This document shows positions 1 through 8,603 of a stretch of DNA of 64,000 nt, one piece after another. Positions within the stretch are counted from its first letter, which is position 1; the number at the start of each line of letters is the position of its first letter. Under the pieces are notes generated by a model. The model did no database searches. It was not told the origin of the DNA and saw only the letters and a list, made by a program, of their open reading frames with translations. Origin of the DNA: Paragemmobacter straminiformis (lineage in GTDB: Bacteria > Pseudomonadota > Alphaproteobacteria > Rhodobacterales > Rhodobacteraceae); assembly GCF_014243445.1 (NCBI RefSeq), contig NZ_JACLQD010000001.1:1173152-1237151 (forward strand), in the 5' to 3' direction. A program made the position numbers and the translations under genes.

Positions 1-110
1 TCATGAACGAAAAGAAGATCACCTGCCTGTTCGTCACCGATCCGCCCGACAGCACGACTGCCGTGGGGCTGTTGCACATCCATGATTGCCTGCGGGCCGG
101 TATCGCCTGA
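1..110 (+). CDS. kdsD: Arabinose-5-phosphate isomerase (KpsF/GutQ type), C-terminal end only
   Basis: Only the last ~36 residues are inside the window. They end in a GLLHIHDCLRAGIA tail, which matches the end of the second CBS domain in KpsF/GutQ-family isomerases (the GIxHxHDLLRAG-like ending). The enzyme converts ribulose-5-phosphate to arabinose-5-phosphate, the first step to Kdo. The stop overlaps the lptC start by one base (TGATG), so translation is probably coupled. Kdo supply next to LPS export genes, with kdsB about 10 kb downstream, supports the call. The catalytic SIS domain lies outside the window, so this rests on the tail and on gene order. Confidence 0.75.
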   Translation, partial: MNEKKITCLFVTDPPDSTTAVGLLHIHDCLRAGIA

Positions 111-721
111 TGGCCGTGCGGCGCGCCTTTGACGGGTGGTCGCGGACCGTGGGCTGGCTCAAGGTTGCGTTGCCGTTGACGGCGCTTGGCCTGTTGTCGA
201 CGCTGTTTCTGGTGTCGAACCGCATCGACCCCGAAGCCGCCATTCCCTATGCGACGGTCGATGTGGAATCGCGCATGCGCGAACCGCGCCTGACCAAGCC
301 CGCCTATGCGGGGACCACCGTCGATGGCAGCGCCCTTGTGATGTCTGCCGAAGAGGCGCGGCCTGCCACGACACCCGGCGCGCCCTCGACCGCGACAAAG
401 ATCACGGCAAGCCTGACGACCCCCGATGGCAAGCGCACCGACATGCGGGCGGATGACGCCCTGCTCGACGCCGAGGCGAACAGGTTGAACCTGAACGGAA
501 ACGTCATTGTCGAGAACTCGACCGGCTACCGCATCATGACCGAGGCCCTGCAGGCGGATCTGGCGAAAACCGAGCTTGCATCGCAGGCAAAGGTCAAGGC
601 TACTGGCCCCGCAGGACAGATCACCGCCGATGCCATGACGCTGACCGGCGACGGCACGCCGGGCAAGCCCTATCTTCTGGTTTTCAAAGGCAGCGTTAAA
701 CTGGTATATCAGCCCAAATGA
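110..721 (+). CDS. lptC: LPS export protein LptC
   Basis: This 203-residue protein has one N-terminal membrane segment (about residues 17-37) and a periplasmic beta-rich domain, the LptC layout. LptC sits on the LptBFG ABC transporter in the inner membrane and passes LPS to LptA. I chose the ATG at 110 because it overlaps the upstream stop as TGATG; a start at 86 would run further into kdsD. The stop overlaps lptA as ATGA. Sequence conservation in this family is low, so the assignment leans on the kdsD-lptC-lptA-lptB order, which is typical of proteobacteria. Confidence 0.9.
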   Translation: MAVRRAFDGWSRTVGWLKVALPLTALGLLSTLFLVSNRIDPEAAIPYATVDVESRMREPRLTKPAYAGTTVDGSALVMSAEEARPATTPGAPSTATKITASLTTPDGKRTDMRADDALLDAEANRLNLNGNVIVENSTGYRIMTEALQADLAKTELASQAKVKATGPAGQITADAMTLTGDGTPGKPYLLVFKGSVKLVYQPK

Positions 722-1254
722 AGCGCAACTTCCCCCTCGCCCTGTTCCTTGTCGCCGCGACTGCCATCGGCCAACCGGTCCTTGCGCAGCAGATCGAATT
801 CAAAGGGTTGCAGCAAGACAGCTCGCTTCCCGTCGAGGTGGCGGCCGACAGTCTGGCTGTCGACCAGACCTCGGGGCTTGCGACGTTCGACGGAAATGTC
901 GTCGTGGTGCAGGGTGACATGACGATCAAGGCCGGAAATGCCCGCGTGGAATATGCGGCCGATGGAACCGGGATCGCCAAGCTGTATTTTTCGGGCCGCG
1001 TCACCTTTGCCGGCGGAACCGAGGCGGCGCAGGCCGACGAGGCCGTCTATACGGTTGCCGCGGGCGAGGTTGTCATGACCGGCGATGTGCTGCTGACCCA
1101 GGGCAGCACCACGATTGCGGGCCAGAAGATGGTCTATGACCTGCAAAAGGGCACCGGCAAGATGGAAGGGCGGGTCCAGACCAGCTTTACCCCGAAATCC
1201 GCGGCCGAGAAGAAAGCGCCCAAGGCCACGCCGACGCCGGGCGCCGCACCGTGA
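718..1254 (+). CDS. lptA: Periplasmic LPS-bridge protein LptA
   Basis: The 178-residue protein starts with a Sec signal peptide (cleavage expected near VLA-QQ, residue 23), followed by an OstA/LptA beta-jellyroll region (about residues 30-150) with repeated G-x-V and A-D strands. LptA forms the periplasmic bridge that carries LPS from LptC to LptD. The tail is rich in Lys, Pro and Ala and is probably flexible. Its start overlaps lptC by four bases, and its stop overlaps the GTG start of lptB by four bases, so the three genes are translationally coupled. Confidence 0.92.
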   Translation: MKRNFPLALFLVAATAIGQPVLAQQIEFKGLQQDSSLPVEVAADSLAVDQTSGLATFDGNVVVVQGDMTIKAGNARVEYAADGTGIAKLYFSGRVTFAGGTEAAQADEAVYTVAAGEVVMTGDVLLTQGSTTIAGQKMVYDLQKGTGKMEGRVQTSFTPKSAAEKKAPKATPTPGAAP

Positions 1255-2012
1255 ACGCGAAACCCGAATTGACGGTAACCGAAGGTTCGGCCGGGCTTGT
1301 GGTGCGGGGTTTGCGCAAAAGCTACAAGCGCCGCCCCGTTATCCGCGACGTTTCGATGAACCTGATGCGGGGCGAGGTTGTGGCGCTGCTGGGTCCGAAC
1401 GGTTCGGGCAAGACCACCTGCTTTTACGCCATCGCGGGCCTTGTGACCCCCGAAGGCGGCGAGGTGCTGATCGACGGGCGCGACGTTACCGCGCTGCCCA
1501 TGTATCGCCGCGCCCGCCTTGGCATCGGCTATCTGCCGCAAGAGGTCTCGATCTTTCGCGGCCTGTCGGTCGAGGACAATATCCTTGCCGTCCTCGAGAT
1601 TGCGGTGACCGACCGGCACAAGCGCCGCGAACGGCTGGAAGAACTGCTTTCGGAGTTTTCGATCACCCACCTGCGCCGCGCGCCCGCGCTGGCACTTTCC
1701 GGGGGCGAGCGCCGCCGCGTCGAAATCGCGCGCTGTCTGGCGGCCGATCCGAAATACCTGCTGCTCGACGAACCCTTTGCAGGGGTCGACCCTATCGCGG
1801 TTGCGGAAATCCGCCACCTTGTTGCCGACCTGAAAGGGCGTGGCATCGGCGTTCTGATCACCGACCACAACGTGCGCGAAACGCTCGAGATCGTGGACCG
1901 CGCCTATATCCTGCACGATGGCAAGGTGCTGATGAGCGGGACGACGGACGAGGTCGTCAGGGACGAGATGGTCCGCCGCGTCTATCTGGGGCAGAATTTC
2001 CGCATCAGCTGA
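1251..2012 (+). CDS. lptB: LPS export ABC transporter ATPase LptB
   Basis: This 253-residue ABC ATPase has Walker A GPNGSGKTT (residues 48-56), the signature LSGGERRRVEIAR, Walker B LLLDEPFAGVDP and an H-loop in LITDHNVRET. The DEPFAGVDP and DHNVRETL stretches are typical of LptB. It powers LPS extraction with LptF and LptG, which are not in this window. The start is GTG at 1251, overlapping lptA by four bases. In many proteobacteria rpoN follows lptB before hpf and ptsN; here rpoN is absent and a 224-base gap leads straight to hpf. Confidence 0.95.
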   Translation: MNAKPELTVTEGSAGLVVRGLRKSYKRRPVIRDVSMNLMRGEVVALLGPNGSGKTTCFYAIAGLVTPEGGEVLIDGRDVTALPMYRRARLGIGYLPQEVSIFRGLSVEDNILAVLEIAVTDRHKRRERLEELLSEFSITHLRRAPALALSGGERRRVEIARCLAADPKYLLLDEPFAGVDPIAVAEIRHLVADLKGRGIGVLITDHNVRETLEIVDRAYILHDGKVLMSGTTDEVVRDEMVRRVYLGQNFRIS

Positions 2013-2236
2013 CGGGCGGCCATTTGGACTAGTCCGCACGATCCATGTTGACAAGACGGGCAGGCTTGGGCGCAAATGTCCTTGATGCGACCGACACACG
2101 CCATGCCCGGATCCGCCTATGCCGCCCCACGACGGGTGCCGCACCTTGCAGGATCGGGCAGCGCCCCTCAGATTAACCAGAGCCGTCCGTTCCGCGCCAT
2201 TGCGGCGGCCGGTGTTTCATGCGCGAAGGAGGCATC

Positions 2237-2812
2237 ATGCGCTACCAGATCAGCGGCAAACAGATCGACATCGGGGAAGCCCTCCAGACCCATGTAAAGG
2301 CCGAACTCGGCGAGGTGGTCGAGAAATACGCCCAGCGGCCGACCGATGCGTTGATCGTCTTTTCGCGCTCGGCGCATGAATATGTCTGCGAGGCGGTGAT
2401 CCATCTTTCGACGGGCCTGACGGCGCAGGCCAAGGGCCATGCCACCGAAATCTACGCGGCTTTCGAATCCTGCCGCGAGAAGATGGACAAGCAACTGCGC
2501 CGCTACAAGCGCCGCATCCGCAACCACCACAACACCCGCACGGCGCCGGTTGAATTCGCCGAAGGCTCGTCCTATATCCTCGCGCCAACGGAAGAGCCCG
2601 AGGATGATACGGACGACCTGACCCAGCCCATCGTCATTGCCGAGATGGAGACGAAAATCCCCTCTGTCACGGTCGGCGAAGCGGTGATGATGCTGGAACT
2701 TGGCGGCCAGAAAATGCTTGTGTTCCGCAACGAAGGACATGGCGGCGTGAATGTGGTGTACCGTCGTGATGACGGAAACATCGGCTGGATCGATCCGCGC
2801 AACAGCAAATGA
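2237..2812 (+). CDS. hpf: Long-form ribosome hibernation promoting factor
   Basis: The 191-residue protein has an N-terminal S30AE/YfiA domain (about 1-100, starting MRYQISGKQIDIGEAL) and a C-terminal dimerisation domain (about 130-190, with EAVMMLELGGQKMLVFRN). This two-domain long form joins 70S ribosomes into inactive 100S dimers in stationary phase. I chose the ATG at 2237 because AAGGAGG lies 6-12 bases upstream; an in-frame start at 2219 has no such site. The gap before it (2013-2236) contains an isolated TTGACA at 2048-2053 but no convincing -10 box. Confidence 0.93.
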   Translation: MRYQISGKQIDIGEALQTHVKAELGEVVEKYAQRPTDALIVFSRSAHEYVCEAVIHLSTGLTAQAKGHATEIYAAFESCREKMDKQLRRYKRRIRNHHNTRTAPVEFAEGSSYILAPTEEPEDDTDDLTQPIVIAEMETKIPSVTVGEAVMMLELGGQKMLVFRNEGHGGVNVVYRRDDGNIGWIDPRNSK

Positions 2813-2845
2813 CCGGCACAATCCGGCACAGGAACGACTGACGGC

Positions 2846-3310
2846 ATGGACCTTTCCAAGCTACTTATTCCGGGGGCCGTCAGGGTCGTCGGTCAACTGA
2901 CCAGCAAGAAGCGGCTCTTCCAGGAACTGGGAGAGCTGGCCTCCTCGGCCTACGGGCTGAACGCGGCGACGGCGATCGACGGGTTGCAGGAACGCGAAAG
3001 CCTTGGCCCCACCGGCGTGGGCCACGGCATCGCTTTGCCCCATGCCCGTCTGGAAGACCTGTCCCGGATCGTCGGCGTTTTCATCAGACTGGAAAAGCCG
3101 CTCGATTACGACAGCGTCGACCGCCAGCCGGTCGATCTGGTCTTTGGACTGTTCGCGCCGAAGGATTCGGGGGTCGAGCATCTCAAGGCGCTGGCGCTTG
3201 TGTCGCGCACCATGCGGGATGCGAATGTCGTCTCGAAGCTGCGGGCGAACACCGATTCCGCCAAGCTGCACGCCATTCTGACCGAAGCGCGGACGATTCA
3301 GGCCGCATGA
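2846..3310 (+). CDS. ptsN: Nitrogen-PTS EIIA protein PtsN
   Basis: This 154-residue protein is a PTS EIIA type-2 domain. The phosphorylated histidine is His66 in GVGHGIALPHARL. EIIA-Ntr takes phosphate from NPr and acts as a regulator of potassium transport, nitrogen responses and stress rather than as a sugar transporter. It lies 33 bases after hpf, the usual order in proteobacteria. Its 3' end overlaps the 3' end of the convergent sulfotransferase gene by 13 bases. Confidence 0.95.
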   Translation: MDLSKLLIPGAVRVVGQLTSKKRLFQELGELASSAYGLNAATAIDGLQERESLGPTGVGHGIALPHARLEDLSRIVGVFIRLEKPLDYDSVDRQPVDLVFGLFAPKDSGVEHLKALALVSRTMRDANVVSKLRANTDSAKLHAILTEARTIQAA

Positions 3311-4686
3311 CCGCGCGGCCCGAAACCGAAGCCCATGTAGTCGCGCTGATACGCCTCGCGCGCGGCGTCTTCGACCGAAGCGTCAAGAACCGCCTCGACG
3401 CCCGAGGGTTCGGCCGCGCGCAGGGGTGGCATGGCGACACCGACTTCGGCGCACAGCCACGAAAGCCCCTCGGGCAAGCGATCCTCGCGCAGCACCGCGT
3501 CGGGGCCGTTGAACAGGGCGAAGCCTTGCGTCAGCGCCGTCTGGCTGGCCCATGCCGCAGGCGTACGGAACCCGGTCTGGCCAGCGATGTTGCGTTTGAG
3601 GAAGCGCAGGAAGGCGACAAAGGCCGCGCGCTCTTCCTCGACCGAGGCGTAGCCCTGTTTGGGAAAGGCGACGCCATGCACCCGCGACAGGATATTGCGC
3701 TGCTCTGGCCCCAGACCGCTGCCCTGCGCGTCCTTGAAGGCCGCCCATGCCCTGTCGACCGGATGGCGCAGCACGGTAAAGCTGCGGTGTCCGGCATGGG
3801 CGCGCTTCCACTGGCGCAACGACTTTTGCACGAAGTCGCGCTCCAGCCCGCCGAACGCTTCCAGCCAGTCGACCACCCGCGCCTCGGGCCCGCCGCGCAG
3901 CGGCATGAACAGCAAAGGCACCTCGCGCGAGGCGATGAAGCCCGGAATGCCCGCCGTGCGGCGCGGTTCGAAATTCGGGGTGCGTGACAGGTTGAAGCGG
4001 TCGAGCCGCGCCAAGGCCTGTTCCATCGCGGCAGGGTTCGTCACCTTGTCGGCCAGCGGTTCGGGGTTTTGCACCGTCAGCGACTGGTCCACCGCATCAA
4101 GCCGCGCATCGACCCGGAGGAAGGCGGCAAGCCCGTTCAGAACGGCAAGATCCTGAATATCCTCGTAGTCGAGATAAAAGGCGGTCTGCCCGCTGGTCTG
4201 CAATGCGTTCAGCAGCCGGACCTGAAAGCCCTGCACGGCATCGAGATGCGCCTCGAATTCGACGCTGTCGAAACGGGCCTTGGCCTGTTTGAGGTTTTTG
4301 GGGTTGGTCAGTTTCCATTGACCTGTCGCCTGCGCGATCTTGAGGCTGACATAGCTTTCCACCGGATTGCGCGTCAGCACGATCTTGGCGCAGCGCGTGT
4401 CGGCCATGACGGCATCGAATACGCGCGGGTCGTGGTCGTGGAACCAGCGGAAGCCGACCATGCCGCCCGTGGCCGCCCGCGCGGCCGCGATCAGCGCCAT
4501 CGGGTCAGACTCGCGCTGGGCGAGGGTAACGCCGAACATCTCGGTCTGGTCCTTCTTGCCGATGAAGAAGGGGTTGAACAGTTCACCCAGACAGGAAACG
4601 CCGTGCAGCGCGTTCAGATTTGCTTCCAGAAAATTGGACCCTGTCCGCATTTCGGCGAACATCACGAAGCTGTCGAAACCGCGCAC
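3298..4686 (-). CDS. Two-domain sulfotransferase family protein
   Basis: The 462-residue protein looks like two sulfotransferase domains in tandem. The first (about 1-230) has a 5' phosphosulfate loop, FAEMRTGSNFLEANL, and a 3' phosphate-binding stretch, VLTRNPVESYVSLK. The second (about 240-462) keeps a 3' site, VLRHPVDRAWAAF, but its expected loop reads MPLRGGPEARVVDWL and looks degenerate. Sulfotransferases move sulfate from PAPS to a hydroxyl or amine, often on glycans. The start is GTG at 4686, directly abutting the stop of the upstream glycosyltransferase, so it is the last gene of the glycan cluster. The acceptor cannot be read from the sequence. Confidence 0.8.
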   Translation of the reverse strand: MRGFDSFVMFAEMRTGSNFLEANLNALHGVSCLGELFNPFFIGKKDQTEMFGVTLAQRESDPMALIAAARAATGGMVGFRWFHDHDPRVFDAVMADTRCAKIVLTRNPVESYVSLKIAQATGQWKLTNPKNLKQAKARFDSVEFEAHLDAVQGFQVRLLNALQTSGQTAFYLDYEDIQDLAVLNGLAAFLRVDARLDAVDQSLTVQNPEPLADKVTNPAAMEQALARLDRFNLSRTPNFEPRRTAGIPGFIASREVPLLFMPLRGGPEARVVDWLEAFGGLERDFVQKSLRQWKRAHAGHRSFTVLRHPVDRAWAAFKDAQGSGLGPEQRNILSRVHGVAFPKQGYASVEEERAAFVAFLRFLKRNIAGQTGFRTPAAWASQTALTQGFALFNGPDAVLREDRLPEGLSWLCAEVGVAMPPLRAAEPSGVEAVLDASVEDAAREAYQRDYMGFGFGPRGHAA

Positions 4687-6396
4687 TCACTTCACCAGAT
4701 AGGGCCGCCCGCGCGAGGCGCTGGCGGGGCGCGGGTCGTCGCCCGCCGGAAAATCGCCCATAAGCACAGGCTGCATCCCCTGATTGCGCAGGTTTTGCAG
4801 GAATTGTCCAAAGCCTGTCAGGTCCGTCATCTTCGGCGCTTCGGTCAGCCGCCGCAAGGAACGGGGGCTGATCTCGTCCACGATGGTCTGCAACGGCTCC
4901 ATCGGGCTTTCGACAAATTCCGCCAGCGTCCAGATGCGGACACGGGCCTTGGTGCTGGATTGGCGCAGGACGGCAAGCGTTTCGCTTTCCACCTTTTGCA
5001 ACCGCGCCGCCTCGCGCCGGATGTCGCCGAAGTTGCGGTTCGATTTCCAAAGCGGCAGCGCCCATGCGCCCGATATCACCGATATCTGCGCGTTGGCGTC
5101 CATTGCGATAAAGGGGTTCAGCGTCTGGCTGTCGGCAGGCCCGAACTGGAAGCACTGCCTTTCGCCCCGCGTTGCCCAGATGAGGTTGGTCAGGAAGGAC
5201 CGCGGGTTGTAGTCGCGCAATCTGGGGCTGTCAGAGAGCGCGCCGTTATAGATCGCCTCGCCCCCGGCGAATTCTACGCGGTCGGGGGCGAAGAGGTGGC
5301 CATGCACGCGGCTTCCCGTCGTTTTGGAAAGCCACATCTCGAAGTTCTCGAACACCTCGGAAAAGCCGTGGAACACCGAATAGGGCGCCGCCGTGCGCCC
5401 GTTCTCGAAGTTCTCGTTCGGGAAGCGGCTTTGCATGTAAAGACCGGGACGCCCTTTGACCCGCCGCTCGACCGCCTTGGCGAAAAGACGGTCGATCTTG
5501 CCGGGGTTCGGTTCCCGACCGGCCTGCGCCTCGGCGTCGTCGGTCAGGAAGGTGCGGTAGAGTTTGTTCGCATGCGGCCAGATCTTGCGCGCCACGAAGC
5601 AATCGGACCGGCGCAAAAGCTGGAGGTGGTCATCGTAGAAGATATGCGGCTTGCCCTGAAAATCGAACTTCGACAGCGTGAGCGACCGGCTTTCGACCGA
5701 GCTTGAGACCAGCCGCACCAAGGTCTGGAAGTAGCTTTCGTCGGGAATCCAGACGCGGCGGAAATAGTCGTCATAAAGCTTGCGGTCCGGCCCCTGCAGA
5801 ATGGCCGAAAGGGTTTGCCGTGTCAGGCACCACCATTGGCTGCCAAGATGCGGCACGACATCCTTGGGAATCTTGCGCTGGAACCGCACACGGCGTTGCA
5901 GGGCGACGTAGCGGTCGAAAAGCCACCGCTGCGTGCGCCACGAAAACGGGAAGCGGAGGGTAAAGCGTTCCATGTTCAGCCCGCCGATGGTCCAGCCGAC
6001 CTCTTCGGTGGTGACGCTTTCGATGAAATCGGTGCGGGGGCGGGCATCGAGATAGGCGATCAGGTCGCGCACGGGGCGCAGGGGCATGCAGGACCCCGAG
6101 GCGAGGTAGACATGCCGGACCTGCGGAAAGTCGGCCAGCATCACCTCGGACGCGGCTTGCGTGGCGGCGACGATGCCCCATGTGCCCCATTCGCAGGCGA
6201 AACGTTCGGAAAACCGGACATTGGCCAGATCGGCCAATTCGGTTTTCATGGTGTCGTAACTCCACGCCTTGACCCGCGCGTCGACGTGGATGACGACCGG
6301 ACAGCCGCGTTCCGCCCAGTGACGCGCCACTTCGGCGGCGCGGTGCAAGGCCGTGTGGCACAGCATGACAAAGCCGAGGGTGGTGCTTTCGGTCAT
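4687..6396 (-). CDS. Core-2/I-branching type glycosyltransferase with long C-terminal domain
   Basis: The 569-residue protein starts MTESTTLGFVMLCHTAL and continues with VVIHVDARV, HVYLASGSCMPLRPV and SQWWCLTR, all typical of GT14 (Core-2/I-branching) enzymes. The N-terminal ~300 residues are the catalytic domain. The remaining ~270 residues match my memory of the DUF5928-type extension found with such enzymes in Rhodobacterales. It probably transfers a sugar to a surface glycan. I chose the ATG at 6396 because it forms an ATGA overlap with the upstream GT2 gene; a longer frame to 6474 would run into that gene. Confidence 0.85.
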   Translation of the reverse strand: MTESTTLGFVMLCHTALHRAAEVARHWAERGCPVVIHVDARVKAWSYDTMKTELADLANVRFSERFACEWGTWGIVAATQAASEVMLADFPQVRHVYLASGSCMPLRPVRDLIAYLDARPRTDFIESVTTEEVGWTIGGLNMERFTLRFPFSWRTQRWLFDRYVALQRRVRFQRKIPKDVVPHLGSQWWCLTRQTLSAILQGPDRKLYDDYFRRVWIPDESYFQTLVRLVSSSVESRSLTLSKFDFQGKPHIFYDDHLQLLRRSDCFVARKIWPHANKLYRTFLTDDAEAQAGREPNPGKIDRLFAKAVERRVKGRPGLYMQSRFPNENFENGRTAAPYSVFHGFSEVFENFEMWLSKTTGSRVHGHLFAPDRVEFAGGEAIYNGALSDSPRLRDYNPRSFLTNLIWATRGERQCFQFGPADSQTLNPFIAMDANAQISVISGAWALPLWKSNRNFGDIRREAARLQKVESETLAVLRQSSTKARVRIWTLAEFVESPMEPLQTIVDEISPRSLRRLTEAPKMTDLTGFGQFLQNLRNQGMQPVLMGDFPAGDDPRPASASRGRPYLVK

Positions 6397-7427
6397 GCCC
6401 AATTCCCCTTGGACATCAGGCCCAGAATTTCGAGCTGTCGCCAGTTGATGTATTTCTCGCTCCACTTGCACCACAGGTCGGGCTGGGATTTCAGCCCCTC
6501 GCGGTAGGCGCGGTATTCGTGGCTGTCGGCATAATGCTGACGGCGCTTCATCTCTTCCTCGGCCTTGACGGCGAAGGTATCGAGGAATTTGGCATGAAGC
6601 AGGCAGCCGCTTGCCTTTTCACCACCCCATTCATCATAGACGAGGTTCAGCCCGCGCGGCAGCAGCATGTGGGTCGAGCTGACATAGGCATAGGCGCGGT
6701 CCCATTTGACCAAGGGCACCTTGTTCAGCGCGGGTGCGCGTTCGGGTTCGTCGGCAAAGAACATCCGGCCGCGCGGCCCGCCCTGAAGCCAGAGGTTGCC
6801 CAGCCCCGCGTTGCGCTTGACCGAATAGTTCGCGCTGTCGAACCACTGCGCGATTTCGAACGGGTCCTGACCTTCGGCATAGGGCTGCGCGTCGATCGGA
6901 CCCTTGGGATACATGTCGAGGATCATGGCCGAGAAGGAGCGGATGCCCGAAGTGTCGAGCCAGTCGGTCAGCGCGCGCAAGGGCCGCGTTTCGCAGAAGG
7001 GATAGATCAGGAATTCGTCGACATCCACCGTCAGCGTCCAGTGCTGGTGGCAGTAGCGGCGTTGCAGATGGGTGATCCAATCCATGCCGAAGCGTGAATT
7101 CTTGTAACTGCCCGTGGCCAGCCACAGCGAAACATCGGGCTGCGCAAGAAGGTATTCGCGGCTGCCATCGGTCGAGCCATTGTCGACGATCAGGAAGTGG
7201 TTGACGCCCAAATCCCTGTAATAGCGAAGAAAATAGGGAAGGCGGATCTTTTCGTTCCGCAGGGTGGTGCAAAGCAGGATGCTGTCGGACCGGATCGCTC
7301 CGGTGCGATTGGCAAGGCTTGTCATTTCGCGCCGCCGCAGCCAGCCGCGCAAATGCAAACGCCGCCGCCGAAGCCGCAGCCGATATGCCCCGATCAAACC
7401 CACTCGAACAACCTGCCCCTGCCACAT
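6393..7427 (-). CDS. Glycosyltransferase family 2 (DUF4422/Glyco_tranf_2_4-like), copy 1
   Basis: The 344-residue protein has the GT2 features FLIVDNGSTDGSREYLL and a DxD-type motif in LTVDVDEFLIYPF. It is a close paralogue of the gene at 7586-8599: both start with a basic stretch (AYRLRLRRRRL and AYRLRWKRRRL) and end with DLWC, a short spacer, YxxWRxLExLGLMSxG. I take the ATG at 7427 as start because it lines up with the paralogue; a TTG at 7442 is also in frame and no strong ribosome site decides. The donor and acceptor sugars are unknown. It is coupled to the Core-2 type gene by ATGA. Confidence 0.85.
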   Translation of the reverse strand: MWQGQVVRVGLIGAYRLRLRRRRLHLRGWLRRREMTSLANRTGAIRSDSILLCTTLRNEKIRLPYFLRYYRDLGVNHFLIVDNGSTDGSREYLLAQPDVSLWLATGSYKNSRFGMDWITHLQRRYCHQHWTLTVDVDEFLIYPFCETRPLRALTDWLDTSGIRSFSAMILDMYPKGPIDAQPYAEGQDPFEIAQWFDSANYSVKRNAGLGNLWLQGGPRGRMFFADEPERAPALNKVPLVKWDRAYAYVSSTHMLLPRGLNLVYDEWGGEKASGCLLHAKFLDTFAVKAEEEMKRRQHYADSHEYRAYREGLKSQPDLWCKWSEKYINWRQLEILGLMSKGNWA

Positions 7428-7508
7428 CGGGCCACCCGTCAAGTGCGCCCGTCCCCGTCTTCGCCTATGGTCCCGACATGGGCTGCGCCCTGTCCGGTTC
7501 CGTACAGA

Positions 7509-7537
7509 TTAGTAACAACCCATCCTAAAGTAAACAA
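7509..7537 (-). promoter_or_regulatory. Candidate sigma-70 promoter of the GT2 / Core-2 / sulfotransferase genes
   Basis: On the minus strand TTGTTT (7532-7537) is followed after 17 bases by TACTAA (7509-7514), about 80 bases upstream of the GT2 start at 7427. The surrounding 90 bases are far more AT-rich than the rest of the window, as expected of a promoter. This suggests the three-gene unit is transcribed separately from galU and the second GT2 gene. It is prediction by eye only. Confidence 0.45.
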
Positions 7538-7570
7538 AACTTGACTTTCGGATCGTATGATCTCCTAGAA

Positions 7571-7592
7571 GTTGTAAATGATTCTTTACAAC
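7571..7592. terminator. AT-rich inverted repeat at the end of the second GT2 gene
   Basis: GTTGTAAA-TGATTC-TTTACAAC is a perfect 8-bp inverted repeat with a 6-base loop. It spans the TAA stop codon (7586-7588) of the upstream minus-strand GT2 gene. It could be a weak hairpin marking the 3' end of that transcript or a protein binding site near the next promoter. No U-rich run follows, so it is not a clear intrinsic terminator. Confidence 0.45.
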
Positions 7593-8599
7593 CAACCTCC
7601 GCGCGACATCAGCCCCAGTGCCTCGAGCCCGCGCCAGCCGTCGTAGCGGCGCGATGTGCTGCACCACAGGTCGGGGTTCGAGGACAGTTCGTCATAGTAA
7701 CGGTCATAAAGCGCAGCATTTGAGAAGTGTTCGCCACGTGCCTTTTCCTCGGCCGCGCGGGCAACGGCGAGGTTGAGGAACTTCGAATGCAACAGAAGGC
7801 CCGAGGGCGCCTCGCCCCCGTCGCTTTCGTAAAAGCGGTTGAGACGGGGCGGCAGCAGGGAATGGGTCGAGTTGACGTAGGCGTAGCGCCGGTTCCAGCG
7901 CACCAGCGGCACCTTGTTCAGCGTGGGCGCGCGCTCGGGCGCATCGGCAAAGAACATGCGCGCCCTCGGGCCACCTTGCAGCCACAGATTGCCCATCGGC
8001 TTTTGCACGCGCATTCCGTAATTGGCGCTGTCAAACCATTGCAGCACGGCGAAAGGGTCGTCGCCCGCCCGATACTCCTGCACCGCGACCGGCCCTTTGG
8101 GATACATGTCGAGCATCATGGCGGGGAACATGTCCCGGCCCTGCCCGTCAAGCCAACCGGTCAGCGCGCGCAGGTCGCGGGTGTCACAGTAGGGATAGAC
8201 CAGGGCCTCGTCGGCATCGAGCGTCAGGCACCAGTGGCCGTGACCGTAGCGGGCCAAAAGCCAGTTGGTCCAATCCAGCCCGAAACGCGACGCCTTGTAG
8301 CCCGCCCCCGTGCGCCACAGCGACACGTCGGGTTGCGCGGACAGCAGGTCTTGCGTGCCGTCGGTGCTGGCATTGTCGACGATCAGGAAGCGCGCCACAC
8401 CGAGGTTGCGGTGATATTCGAGAAACCACGGCAGGCGCAGCGCCTCGTTCCGCACGACGGCGAAACACAGGATGTCATCGCGGGAAATATCGGCCGTCCG
8501 GTCGACCACCGGCGCCAGATCGTGCCGCTTGCCGATGGCCCGCGCCAGCAGCCTGCGCCGTTTCCAGCGCAGGCGATAAGCATCAAGCCAAGCGGCCAC
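7586..8599 (-). CDS. Glycosyltransferase family 2 (Glyco_tranf_2_4-like), copy 2
   Basis: The 337-residue GT2 enzyme has ILCFAVVRNEALRLPWFLEYH, FLIVDNASTDGTQDLL and a DxD-type motif in LTLDADEALVYPY. It is the paralogue of the gene at 6393-7427, arranged in tandem. The start is GTG at 8599, four bases after the galU stop, so it is probably co-transcribed with galU, which makes UDP-glucose. A role in building a hexose-containing surface polymer is inferred from that neighbour. Specificity is not visible in the sequence. Confidence 0.88.
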   Translation of the reverse strand: MAAWLDAYRLRWKRRRLLARAIGKRHDLAPVVDRTADISRDDILCFAVVRNEALRLPWFLEYHRNLGVARFLIVDNASTDGTQDLLSAQPDVSLWRTGAGYKASRFGLDWTNWLLARYGHGHWCLTLDADEALVYPYCDTRDLRALTGWLDGQGRDMFPAMMLDMYPKGPVAVQEYRAGDDPFAVLQWFDSANYGMRVQKPMGNLWLQGGPRARMFFADAPERAPTLNKVPLVRWNRRYAYVNSTHSLLPPRLNRFYESDGGEAPSGLLLHSKFLNLAVARAAEEKARGEHFSNAALYDRYYDELSSNPDLWCSTSRRYDGWRGLEALGLMSRGGWL

Positions 8600-8603
8600 G
8601 CCG

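Noticed and set aside
4069..5706. Plus-strand open frame of 545 codons opposite the Core-2 type glycosyltransferase
   Set aside because: Antisense shadow; it crosses two real minus-strand genes and lacks a ribosome site.
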